Source of the DNA: Triatoma infestans
Lineage: Eukaryota > Arthropoda > Insecta > Hemiptera > Reduviidae
Length of the DNA: 64,000 nucleotides
NCBI GenBank assembly: GCA_011037195.1
Contig: JAAEAF010000640.1
Span: 62,001 to 126,000, forward strand
Direction: 5' to 3'
The notes beneath the pieces are model-generated. The model saw only the letters and a list, made by a program, of their open reading frames with translations, had not been told where the DNA came from and did not search any database. Of the stretch, positions 46,510 to 56,991 are shown piece after piece. A program made the position numbers and the translations under genes. The stretch's first letter is position 1, and each line of letters starts with the position of its first letter.

Positions 46510-47124
46510 TGTAAGGGGGAGCGGGTGGAACCAGAGAGCATTCACAATTTAAAATAATATAATTTATAATTTAAAACTTATTACCTACAAATTGACAAAC
46601 AATTAAAATATAATAAAATTACTGAATCAATATAAATTGCTTAAATTAACTTACAACTACCCAAACTACTTGATATTAACTCTAAGCTTGGCTACGACTA
46701 CGATTAAAATTTTACCCACACTACCGGCCACCTCAATACCCCCAAGAACAACTGTGCAGGTACTCACCAATTACCACCGCCGTACCAAGCATGCCGGGTT
46801 CTTCCTTTTTCTCTTTTAACTCTTACACTGCCACACTCGCACTGCTACCTCGCACACCTTTTTTTTGGTCTCACCGACACACAAAACACACACACACACA
46901 CACCGAGGGAACAAACGAGCAAACGATTGTTATCCCCTCCCCTATGCTTGCTCAGCACTCTTTGGTCAGTGGTGAGCACTGCTACAATATTTTTTTTAAA
47001 TAATTTTACAATTAACTGAACCCAACTATAGAATATGACTACATAATTATTCCCCTATTCAGCAATGTTGAAACATTACGCAATAACCACTGTTTTATAT
47101 CACACACTTCACAATTTCCTTACA
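46510..47124 (-). repeat. Gypsy 5' LTR, complete
   Basis: 615 bp, from TGTAAGGAAATTG (47124 downwards) to GCTCCCCCTTACA. A CA tract (46887-46904) is internal. The terminal inverted heptamer TGTAAGG/CCTTACA defines both ends. Confidence 0.88.
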
Positions 47125-47387
47125 GAACGATATATAAATATTGTGAAGTATCGATTTTTATTTTCTTTCGATTAGAGTTATCGCCATGGCGGCAATAGTT
47201 TTTTTTCCTTTTTAGTAGAGTTTAAGTTGACTTCCATTAAGGTTGTTTTTTGTATGCGTTTACTATTTATTTAGAGTTTGTATGATAATAATAAAGTGTT
47301 GACTTTATTCGAACTTTGTGTTATACATTTTTTTTCCTTTGAATATCAGTTCCTCAATTTTTCATTTAACTTTAATTATTCAACATC

Positions 47388-47432
47388 TGGCATCCCTTGT
47401 GTGGATCGAACCCACGACCTTTAGATTAGAAG
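47388..47432 (+). promoter_or_regulatory. BEL/Pao primer-binding site with extended tRNA complementarity
   Basis: Reverse complement ends in GATGCCA, with acceptor (AAGGGAT), discriminator G and CCA in correct spacing to a T arm (GTGGGTTCGATCCACAC, four of five stem pairs), then AGGTC as variable loop and CTTCTAA as an anticodon loop with UCU (Arg). A normal primer-binding site needs only 18 bases. Confidence 0.7.
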
Positions 47433-48640
47433 GAATTTGTGAAACTCAGCAAGGAAAGGACACATCTGAGAAGGATTTTTACAAGACAGGCAAACGATCT
47501 GGAGGAAGTTTTAAGGAATAGAGGCGCTAATTTAAATGAATTTAGGAAATTCACAATAAAGCTGAACGCCTTTTTGCTCTGGATCAGAAGGTAAATGAAA
47601 TTATTTTTACCTCAGATATAGATGATTCTCGTTAGAGAAAGAATTAAATGGTGTTGAGAGTTACCGTGACAAGTGGTGTTCTCTCAATGAAAACGTAAGA
47701 TGTTTTTATAACAAGAATAAGGTCGAAAAGAATTGTTGGATTATTAATAGCAATGAGAGCGCTTCACGTCAAAATTATAATTTACCAAAATTAAAATTCA
47801 AACCTTTCGATGGTAATTTAAGGAATTGGATTAATTTTTCTAATTGAGCTATATGTTCGCGAATTGTTAAACCTTGTTTTAAAGAATGCTACCTCTCAGA
47901 AAATTATGCCACTAAGATCTCTCTATGATCAACGAGAATGTCAGTTAATATTGCTGGAAATCCTTGGGTGATCAGAGAAAAATATGTATGCATGTTGTAT
48001 CCTTTAGTGGAGTCAGCGCTTCCTGAATCTATCCTTAGAAAGTGGGAGAGAAAGAGTGTGGGAGCAAATGAACCTAGTGAACCCTTGCAAGAATTATTAG
48101 AATTTCTTCGCAAAGAAGTTGACAGCGAGGAAAGGATTTGATTAGCAAAAACAGTTTTTGGTGAACAAGATGTTCAAAGGCCGATAGTGAAGAAAAAAGA
48201 TAACTTTTCAAAGAGGAATGTTCCCACCGCAACTGAGCTAGTTAATATAAATTTTCCAGGTAAGCAATCATGTATATTTTGTTGGAAGAATCATGATTCT
48301 TCTGACTGTTTCAAGGCGCAAGACTGAAGGTAGACGAGATCAAAACTTTGGCGATGGCAAAGGGATGTTGTCTTCTTTGCCTAAGAAACGGTCATCTCAA
48401 GCGACAGAAATGGTCATGTAAAGCCTCTCTGAAATGTATAATCTGCAAAGGTAGGCATGTACCGTTGTTGTGCTCTAATAGACAGGAACAATTGCAGGAG
48501 AAGAGCGCTCAAAAATCACCAGATTCCACAGGTAAAACTACAAAAATTGAGCATTCACTGATCGATACTCAAACCAGTCAGATTTATTTGAAAACCTTGA
48601 AGGTAGTTTTGCGCAATGAGGATAGAGTATATTTATAAAA
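47433..48640 (+). pseudogene. BEL/Pao gag, broken
   Basis: Readable pieces: LPKLKFKPFDGNLRNWINF (47785, the usual Pao gag opening LPK-x-F-G-x-W), a 68-codon piece (47938-48141) continuing the DUF1759-like region, then CIFCWKNHDSSDC (48275) and CCLLCLRNGHLKRQ...CKASLKCIICKGRHVPLLC (48360-48475), the paired CCHC knuckles characteristic of BEL gag. Several stops. Confidence 0.85.
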
Positions 48641-51600
48641 ATAACGTTTATTTTTTGACGATGGCTCGTAGAGATCGTATATTACCAAGAAGATGGCGAC
48701 TCTCTTGCAGTATGAGCCCATAAATTCGGAAACACTTGCTCATGGATTGTTTGGTGAACAAGATCGAAGCCGGAAGAGCATAATATGTATAGAGTTAGTA
48801 TTGCTGGTTCTGTAAATGACTATGCTTGCAATTTTAAGGTTTTAGATAAAGAAGTTATTTGCCAACCATTACCAGTAGTTTCTCAAACAAGAGGTCCTTG
48901 GGTGGAGGAACTGGAGAGCTTACATATTTCTCTTACAGAAGAAACTAAGGGTGACATTGACATCCTCGTTGGAGCAGATATTGCAGGGAAGTTGCTGGCA
49001 GGTAATAAAAAAATCCTCGTTGCAGTAGAAACGTATCTTGAGTGGACGTAATTCCTATGTGAGCAGTATTAGTTTAATGTGTGCTGATTTTTCTGCTTCA
49101 GATCTATGGCGTCTAGACGTAATCGGCATTGAAGACCCCATCCAAGCAAAGACGCAGGAAGAGCAAGGCGACACTTTTGTAAAACCACCAATATTCGGGA
49201 CGGTATGAGGTATGCTTACCTGGTTGGAAAATCATCCTCCCTTGCCTACTAATTTTCATCTTGACCAAAAAAGATTACTTAGTTATTAATAGATTAAAAT
49301 CTTCTAAGTTGATTGGAGAATGCGGAAAGATTTTCGATGAATGGTTGCATTTAGGTATAATTGAGGAAGTTGGTATGAATGAAATTGAAGTCGGCCTATT
49401 GCCTTCCTTATCGACCTGTAATAAAAGAAGGAAGTACTACAAGAATCAGACCGGTCTTCGACGCTTCTGCTAAACAAAAGAATGAACTTTCTTTAAATCA
49501 GTGTCTACATAAAGGGCCTAATTTGTTTGAGCAAATACCTAAGATTTTGACACGTTTTCGTTTGGAACGTTTGGCTGTTGTGGCTGACATGAAGAAAGCA
49601 TTCTTGCAAATTTTGATTAATACAGAAGACAGAACCTTTCTGAAATTTTTGTGGCAAGACGAACAGGGAAATTTAAAGGTTTATCGACACACACAGTGTA
49701 GTCTTTGGAATTTCTTGCAGCCCGTTTTTATTGGGAGCAGTCATGGAACATCTTTTAGATAGGTCTGAAGAGCTCAGCGAACAGCACAAGGCATCCTTTT
49801 CTAAAGAAACAGTTCAGAATTTGAAGAGATCGTTTTACGTTGACAACTGAAGTAGAGACAGTGAAGTAGAGCTCCGCAACTTTATTAATGAATCCACGGA
49901 AATATTTGCTGCAGCTGTATTTGAACTCAGAGGGTGGGATTATTCTCAGCCACAACTCGTCGAGTCAATGAGCACACCTGTTCTTGGACTAATTTGGGAT
50001 AGGAAAAATGATGTAATTAGAGTTGAAATTTCTGAACTGGACCTCGATAGGGACAAGTCATTGACGAGAAGGGATCTATTATCAGTGACACAGAAGATAT
50101 TTGACCCAATAGGTACTATTGCGCCGGCTACATTGGTAGCTAAACTATTGATTCAAAAAACTTGGCTTTCTGGTGGTGAATGGGATGATCGAGTTCATGA
50201 AGACATACAGGAAAAGTTCAACAGATGGTTGAATGAAGCTCATTTTTTAGTAGACATTGAAATTCCTCGTTGGATATTTGGAGTGCCAATGGAGAAAGCT
50301 ACTATTTCTTTGCATACCTTTTGTGATGCCAGCTCGGCTGCTTGAGGCGCTGTATGTTTTTTACGGTGCGAAACTGAAAGTAAGGTTAACATTACCTTTC
50401 TTGAGGCTAAGGCTTGTGTAGCGCCTGTCAAGAAGAGCACCATTCCGAGACTGGAATTGATGGCTGCGCTGATTGGAACCAGGTTAGCTCATAATCTCGA
50501 ACTGGAATTAGGAAATGTCAATGTTATTATTGGAGCGATTCTACAACTGTCCTCGCCTGGATCAAGAGGGATGAGCCATGGAGAGTGCTTGTCTGGAACC
50601 GAATCGAAGAAATTCGCTCACGAAGTTCAGGGGATGAGTGGTATCACGTCCCAGGATTATTAAACCCAGCAGATTTGTTAAGTCGAGGGTACATGCCTCG
50701 AGAACTGGCCCTTTCTAAATAGTGGGAGGGTCCAGAATGGTTAAGGCTTAAAGAGACTGAGTGGCCGCTGACCTTTCCTGTACCCGATGAAGAAGAGGTA
50801 GAAAAGGAGAGGAAGAAGAAGGCCGATATAGTCACATGTACTTCCTGTAATGAACAGTTGTCATATGAGTTAAGTAAGAATATGTCGAAATATTCAAAAA
50901 TTGTAAAAACGTTAGGTTGGATGATTCGCTTTTGTAACAGATGTCAACGCAAGGTGCTACTTCAAGTTGGCTTGCGGCTGATGAATAAAAATGCTGAAAA
51001 GAGGCTTTTGAGATTGGTGCAGCAGGAATCTTTGTAAGGTGAGAGCCTTAAAGACTCGCGAAGTTGAAGGTTTTCTCTGCTCTATGAATATTATTAGATT
51101 GAGGGCCAAGATATGATCGAGAAAAGATACAGAAGATTTTCGTGCGCCAATAGCTCTTCCTTCGGCTAACTGCATCACGGAGAAACTTATTTTAGAAGAA
51201 CACCAAAGGGACAAGGGTTCTTGAACCTTTTAAGAGAGAAGTACTGGATACTGTGAGGGAGGCAAACAATTAAAAAACTGCTAAAGTATTGCACTACTTG
51301 TCAACGATCTAGAACCTCCCGCTTTGCCTGAAGATAGAGTTCAAGTCGTGAGAGTCTTCGAAGTGTGTGGAGTGGATTTTGCCTTCCTATCTAAGAAACT
51401 CCAGAAAGGTATGGATATGTATTTTCACTTGCGCAATTTACCGAGCAGTACATTTTGAACTAGCGTCATCCTTATCTACGGAGGAGTTCATGATGATATT
51501 TAGAAGATTCATTGTCCGCAGAGGAAGACACAGCATTATGTAAGTGACAATGGTACAAACAAACTTTCACGGAATGGATGCTGCGTTAAAGAAGGTTGAC

Positions 51601-52282
51601 TGGAAACGAATAGTAGACTACGAATATGACACATCGAATGGCGGTTTAACCCACCATCTGCTCCTTGGTGGGGGGCTTCTGGGAGCGATTAATTGGCTTA
51701 CTAAAGAGATTATTGAGAAAGACTTTAGGAAGAGCCTGTTTATATGCAGAAGAATTGTATACGATATTATGTGAGTGCGAGTCCTTTATTAATTCTAGAT
51801 CAATTACTTATATGTCTGATGTGCCTTCTGAACCTGTGCCCATAACACCAAAAATATTCCTTCAAGGAATAGAAGAGACGGGTGTTCCGGATTTCGACCA
51901 AATAGATACCGGCTCGATTAGTAGAAGATTAAAATACCGGCATCAGTTGAGGGAAGAATTGTGCTCGCGGTTTAGGTCAGAGTATCTAGGATATCTACTT
52001 CAGGAAACGAGACGTTCTAGGAAGAATCTGCAATCCGTGGTTGGAGAAGTAGTGCTATTGGAGGACGACCGGATGAAAAGAATTTACTGGCTCTTGGACG
52101 TAATAGAAGAGTTGAAGCCTGGAAGAGATGGCAAATCAATTGCAGCTATAATAAGAATATTTTGTGGTAGGGTTTGCCGACCTATCCAACGAGTATTCCC
52201 GTTGGAGGTGTTCTGCGTCTCTAAGAGTGACTGTGCTGAGACGGAACCCGCTAGAACTTCTGGAGGAGATTCTCAAAAGTAA
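48641..52282 (+). pseudogene. BEL/Pao pol (protease, RT, RNase H, integrase), broken
   Basis: Order: protease FDDGS-RSYITKKMATLLQYEP (48655) and ILVGADIAGKLLAG; RT with LPYRPVIKEGSTTRIRPVFD (49395-49470), LAVVADMKKAFLQI (49570, catalytic Asp) and FYVDN (49835, second motif), both in different frames; the Peptidase-A17/RNase H-like stretch 49968-50345 (HTFCDASSAA); integrase with a zinc-like piece (51260-51330), a core with damaged catalytic residues (51360-51560), and an open C-terminal piece 51665-52282 (GGFWERLIGLLKRLL, FINSRSITYMSD, and a DUF5641-type end). Many stops and frameshifts, so inactive. Confidence 0.88.
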
Positions 52283-52403
52283 ATAAGATCTCGATGTGGA
52301 AGAAGAATCCATAAACCTGCAAAGTACCTTCAATGAGTTAACGTTTTCGTATAGGGCACTAAAAGAATGTCAATTTTTATATTGAGTCGTTCCTCACTCC
52401 TCA

Positions 52404-52414
52404 AGGTGGGAGTA
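52404..52414 (+). promoter_or_regulatory. BEL/Pao polypurine tract
   Basis: AAGGTGGGAGT directly before the 3' LTR start TGTTAAG; correct position for plus-strand priming. Confidence 0.75.
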
Positions 52415-52517
52415 TGTTAAGAATTTAGTGAACGATATATAAATATTGTGAAGTATCGATTTTTATTTTTTCGATTAGAGTTATCGCAATGGCGGCAGTA
52501 GTTTTTTTTGCCTTTTT

Positions 52518-54746
52518 CTTCTTCTTCTTCCTTTGGCTCTACAGCCCTTGCAGGGCCTTGGCCTCCTTTAGCAGACTGTCCCAACCATCTCCGAACCGGC
52601 GTACAACCGAACCTGCCTCCTTGTGGGGCCAAGCGGGGGAGTGCCCGGGGAGGCACTTCTACCACGGCGAGGCCTTGCACTCCAGCCTCTCGTGGTAGTG
52701 ACATCCTTCTCTTGCAAAACGACTCCGTGCTTGCACGGGGGGACTGGTATATCCGAATGGATAGGAACGGTCTTAAAAGAACCCTTAGTACCGAAAGGGA
52801 ACAGGCAAGAGGGAAGAATGTCCCAACCATCTCTGTCTGCGGCTTTCCTTCTCCACTGTCTGACGCCCATCTTCATCAGATCCGCCTCCACATCCTGCAG
52901 CCAACGTAACCTTGGTCGGCCTCTAGGTCTTCTACCTCCTGGGTGCCCTTCATAGACCTTTCGAGGGGTTCTTTCTACACTCATCCTGTGGAGGTGTCCC
53001 AACCAGCGCAACCTTCCCACTTTTATGGCAGCCACAAGCGTCTCTATTCCATAGAGCTGATACAATTCAGCGTTTTTACGTGGACGGAACACTCCGCCCT
53101 CAACTACTGGGCCATAAATACATCGCAAAACTTTCCTCTCCCAGCAGTTCAATCTCTGCTCGTCTGATGCCGTCAACACCCATGCCTCCGAGCCGTATAA
53201 CAATACCGGCCTGAGAACTGTCTTATATATGGTGACTTTCGTTTGTCTGGAGACTTGCTTATTTCGGAGCGTACTTCTAATCGCCCCCAGACATCTGTTA
53301 GCTACCGAGATTCTGCTACTAATGTCCTCGCCCACCTCATTCTTGGACGTGAGTGTAGCTCCTAAATATTTAAATTTCCTCACTCCCTCGAAACGGTGTG
53401 ACCCGACAATCAGATCTCCAAATCTCCTTGTTCTTCTGGTAGTCACCATATATTTTGTTTTCTCGGTGTTGATCTGCAGACCATAAGTGGCTGCACCCTC
53501 TTCCAATTCCATAAGAGCGCTTTTTGTTGCGGTTGCTGATCTTGATATAAGCGCCACATCGTCCGCATAGGCTAGGTGCTGCACTACTCGGTTAAAAATA
53601 GTGCCTCCTGGATTTATGTTTACTTTTCTCATGACCATTTCTAGGACCAGATTAAAAAGAACCGGTGATAACGGGTCACCTTGTCTAAGTCCTACATTAA
53701 CATAAAATTCCTGGGAGGTTTCACCTTGGCCACTGTATGCGCTAGCGTCATCTTCACCAGCCTGGTCACCTTTGCCGGAATATTCAAACTTTTCATAGCT
53801 TCAATGAGCCCAAAGCGTGAAATAGAGTCGTAGGCCATCTTAAAATCAACATACAGTTGATGGAGGTCAAGATTATTTTCGTAGAATTTTTCCAATACGA
53901 CTCTCATGCTAAAAATAGACCTACCTTTCCGAAAGCCGCATTGGTAATCTCCGAGCACTATTTCCGATGCATTAGTTATTCTTTCTGCAAGGAGGATTGC
54001 GAGGATTTTATATACCGCACTTAACAGAGATATACCGCGGTAATTTGAACATTTGAGGCGGCTACCCTTTTTGTGAATGGGGCATATTACTGCCACAGCC
54101 CAATCCTTTGGCATTTCTTCTTCTAGCCATACTTTTAATATAAGGTTGTACACTTCACTCTTCAATTGTTCTCCGCCTTGCTTCAACGTTTCAACACTGA
54201 TGCTGTCTTCCCCAGGGGATTTATTTTCTTTCATAGATTCCAACACTCCGTCGAAATCGTCTCTCGAGGGTGGCTCAGATCATCATCTAGCGGGATTTGA
54301 TCCTGTTGTACTTTTACCATCATGTTCTTGACTGTTGAGGAGGTTTCTAAAATAATCCATCCATCTGATTAAAATCTCTTCCTTTCCTGTTATTATCCCT
54401 CCTTCTGCACTCTCCACACAACCCAATCGTGGCTGATATCCGTCTTTTACATTTCTCACCGCCTTATAAAACTTACTGCTCCTCCTCTGCTCGCAGTCTA
54501 ACTGCATCTGTTCTACCAACCTCTTTTCCAGCTCTCTTTTCTTCTTCCAGCATATTAGCCTGGCTTTCGCCCTCTTCTCTCTATAGTCTTGCGCACTAGC
54601 TCTTGTTTTCCTCACTAACATTTTCTGCCTAGAATCATTCCTTTGCTTCAGTACTTCTGTCACTTCCTCGTCATACCGGTACTTGTTTTTTCCGTTCTCC
54701 TAATATTTCCATCGCAGATCTCTGAATAGCGCCCTTGATTCTATGT
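52518..54746 (-). mobile_element. RTE-like non-LTR retrotransposon, 5'-truncated
   Basis: Inserted in the BEL 3' LTR with a short duplication CTTTTT (52512-52517 and 54747-54752). On the minus strand the 3' end is GGGCTGTAGAGCCAAAGG followed by (GAA)n, the simple-repeat tail type of RTE elements. GC-richer than its surroundings. The 5' end is cut off after the endonuclease. Confidence 0.85.
52568..54663 (-). pseudogene. RTE-like reverse transcriptase, two or three frameshifts
   Basis: Three open pieces in order. 54663-54283: charged linker with KFYKAVRNVKDGYQPRLGCV and WMDYFRNLLN. 54246-53692: ENKSPGEDSISVETLK, WAVAVICPIHKKGSRLKCSN, YRGISLLSAVYKILA, DYQCGFRKGRSIFSMRVV and LYVDFKMAYDSISR (palm Asp). 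53638-52568: VQHLAYADDVALIS (active site), TEKTKYMVTTR, FKYLGATLTSKNE, then the RTE thumb YGSEAWVLTASDEQRLNCWERKVLR-like region and a basic tail. The piece GLRQGDPLSPVLFNLVLEM is split across the 53640-53690 gap. All catalytic blocks survive. Only frameshifts stop it, so it is the least decayed RT here. Confidence 0.88.
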
Positions 54747-55039
54747 CTTTTTAGTAGAGTTTAAATTGACTTCCATTAAGGTTGGTTTTTGTGTGCGTTC
54801 ACTATTTATTTAGACTTTGTATGATAATAATAAAGTGTTGACTTTATTCCAACTTTGTGTCATACAATTTTTTTTCGTTTGAATATCAGTTCCTTAATTT
54901 TTCATTTAACTTTAATTATTCAATAGTGTAACCGTTTTCGAGAAAACTAAAAAAAACAACTCGAAAATCTATTCTGTAAAATCACACTTCCGGTATCGAT
55001 TTTTTCTAATTTGGAATTCTATCAATGCTTCCAATGTAT

Positions 55040-55203
55040 CAGAGACATTTTCCGTGGTAGCCTGCTTCATTTTGAGGTCATCCTAGTAAGACCTAGGAGG
55101 TCCTAGGAGGACCTAGGTGGTCAGATGACCACAAAATGAAGCAGGCTACCACGGAAAATGTCTCTGATGCTTTCCAGCTCTGCGGAACCAACCACCACAA
55201 CAA
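55040..55203. mobile_element. Foldback element of the hammerhead family, copy without ribozyme centre
   Basis: Left arm AGAGACATTTTCCGTGGTAG to GAGGTCATC, right arm from GATGACCACAAAATGAAGC to ACCAACCACCACAACAA. It is flanked by CTTCCAATGTAT at 55028-55039 and 55204-55215 (12-bp perfect duplication). The usual centre is replaced by about 45 bp built of alternating CCTAGG-containing phrases (AGGACCTAGG, AGGTCCTAGG). Confidence 0.85.
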
Positions 55204-55690
55204 CTTCCAATGTATATTAATATTATGTAGGCGGTAAAAGTATAGATTATACTTTAGAGGAAAGCAAAACGCTACTGTTCCTCCAGACCTCCAAAAAATC
55301 AATTTCCCCGAGAAAATATTTCAAATAAACGTGATATGTTTATATGAAATATAAAGAAAATCGTTGAAGCCGCTTTTCGAGAAAATCACAAAAACTGAAA
55401 GGACATTTAGTATAAAGAAGCACTTCCGGTTGATGGAATTCGACCAAAATTTTCGTGTTTGAATCGGTGGTAGTAGCTAAAAGGAATACCAAGTTTGAGC
55501 TTCCCTTGACTTTTCGTTTTTGAAATACTCTGTTAATACACACAGACAGAAACATTCATGCAGGCCATTCGCTTATCAAGGCGAAATAATTTTTTCGTAT
55601 TCAAGGGACCCCGAAACATGTATTTCCGGTGAAAACAATTTCGAAAATCTGGCACGATCCACATAGTTTCTTACTAGGATAGTTTTTCTT

Positions 55691-56991
55691 ACTAGGAATA
55701 AGAGAAAATAAGAAGATAAAGACATATGAATGCGTTCTATCTGATTTTTCTAAAATAAAACAGCTGTTTCGCAAGTACTGAGAACCATTTCTTTTATTTA
55801 TTTAAATTTTTCCTCTTAAAGAAGCAAGAAAAAACAAGAAAAAAAGAAAACTAAGATAAAGCCATATAATTTGCTAAAAATCCATTGCCGGGATTATATT
55901 ACCATCTTGTGCTAGGCTATATTCTCTTAATAGCATTAATCTTGTGACGCTATCCACCCCTCCACCAATACCCACTACGGCCGATACTGGAGGTTGTGTT
56001 CTGCCTTAGAAGAGGGGCTTGTAAGAATTGGGATTGTGTGGGGAGGGTGTACAGGCTCTCCCCGAAGACGACGGATGCAAATTGCTATACAGCTTTGACT
56101 AGTTTGTAGAATGGGTAGAATAGAAAGTAGAATGGGTTTTCTTGTTGGTCCGGGGACAGAATGAGAAGGATGGTTAGAGAGAGAGAGAGATTTTGTGGAA
56201 AACGTTGCCTTTGTTAATGTGCGCCGATGTTATAGGAGATGGCGGTAGTAACAACACTGACGGACTAATCTGCTAGCCGCTGTGAGGCCAGTGTGATAGA
56301 ACGGCGCACACACACACACACACACACACAAAACAGAGCTATGGAGAGAGAAATGTAGCACTTAGGAGGAATTTAGGAAGATGTTAGTCGTAGTGGATTT
56401 GCCCCGTCTCCAGCCAGCAAGGCTGACTTGGACAGCTCTACTAGGTGAGCGGTAAGTGGAGCCCCTGGTATCGAGTGGCCGAGAGTACGAGAGAGAGAGA
56501 GAGAGAGAGAGACTGACAGAGAAAGAGAGATAGTAGAGGATTTTCTTAAGTGAACCTCCCCAAGTGTCACAAGAAGTTTACAATGATTTTGTCTAGAGTA
56601 TGGTCGGTTACTGGAGTATGGACTGGCTATTGATTTGAAACGCTGTTCCGAAGTAGTCTCTCATTGTTCCTCAATCTCCCACAACCTCATTGTCTCACTC
56701 GCTCCCAGAGAGTTCATCCCGTACAGTTCCACAGCCTCTCTTACTATTAACCAATTGACATAAATTGTTCTAATGGATTTTCAGAATCTGATTTGCGGAG
56801 AACTTCCCAAATTCATCAAAATGATAAGGATAATCTATTAATTTATTGTGGAAGCTCTTCATTTTTTTGAGTATTGAAAGTTATATAGTCGCTTTTTGTT
56901 AGTGAATTATATATCAGTGAAATCACAAAATTTGTTCTGGCAAGTTGATATAATTTTTTGGTGTTCTTAAATTCATTCAAAAGAAAAATTA
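55691..56991. other. Non-coding with microsatellites
   Basis: (CA)n at 56307-56329, (GA)n at 56178-56189 and 56489-56511. Otherwise no recognised gene. Confidence 0.55.

Larger units (their letters stand above)
43995..47124 (-). mobile_element. Ty3/gypsy LTR retrotransposon, internally deleted
   Basis: Inserted in the BEL 5' LTR with 4-bp duplication GAAC. Element ends are TGTAAGG and CCTTACA (inverted, TG...CA). The 5' LTR is 46510-47124. The 3' LTR survives only as 43995 to about 44397. Gag, a zinc knuckle and a protease remnant remain; RT, RNase H and integrase are gone. About 3.1 kb in total, where full gypsy elements are usually 5-8 kb. The two LTR segments differ at only about 8 positions in 400 by eye, consistent with insertion after the BEL element. 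Confidence 0.88.
43976..47387 (+). repeat. BEL/Pao 5' LTR, interrupted
   Basis: LTR sequence is 43976-43994 plus 47129-47387 (about 278 bp). The break is the gypsy insertion with duplicated GAAC (43991-43994 and 47125-47128). An AATAAA (47289-47294) sits in the R-like region. The 3' boundary is set by the TGG of the primer-binding site at 47388. Confidence 0.85.
43976..54927 (+). mobile_element. BEL/Pao LTR retrotransposon, decayed and doubly invaded
   Basis: LTRs begin TGTTAAGAATTTAGTGAAC at 43976 and 52415. The 5-bp duplication GTAAC lies at 43971-43975 and 54928-54932. After removing two later insertions (43995-47124 and 52518-54746) the LTRs are roughly 275-285 bp and the internal region 47388-52414 is about 5.0 kb. 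Order PBS, gag, protease, RT, RNase H, integrase, polypurine tract is intact, but stops and frameshifts are frequent. The LTRs differ by roughly a dozen bases by eye, so it is not recent. Confidence 0.9.
52415..54927 (+). repeat. BEL/Pao 3' LTR, interrupted
   Basis: LTR sequence is 52415-52517 plus 54753-54927, broken by the RTE-like element. It contains uninterrupted GTGAACGATATATAAATA, which proves the gypsy insertion in the 5' LTR came later. Ends CAATAGT before the GTAAC duplication. Confidence 0.85.
43195..55690 (+). repeat. Dispersed repeat copy split by the BEL/Pao insertion
   Basis: Left half 43195-43975 (starts at CTTTTCTCTTACTGCAGTTT, ends TTTAAAGAAACTCATTGTAAC). Right half 54928-55690 resumes GTAACCGTTTTCGAGAAAAC. 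In intact copies this junction reads TTTAAAGAAAAT...GCCGTTTTAGAGAAAA without interruption (for example 41310-41350). That identifies the empty site precisely and shows GTAAC as the duplicated target. Confidence 0.85.

Noticed and set aside
47388..47432. tRNA gene or SINE
   Set aside because: Position exactly at the BEL LTR end with TGG first base fits a primer-binding site; the 5' half of a tRNA is missing.
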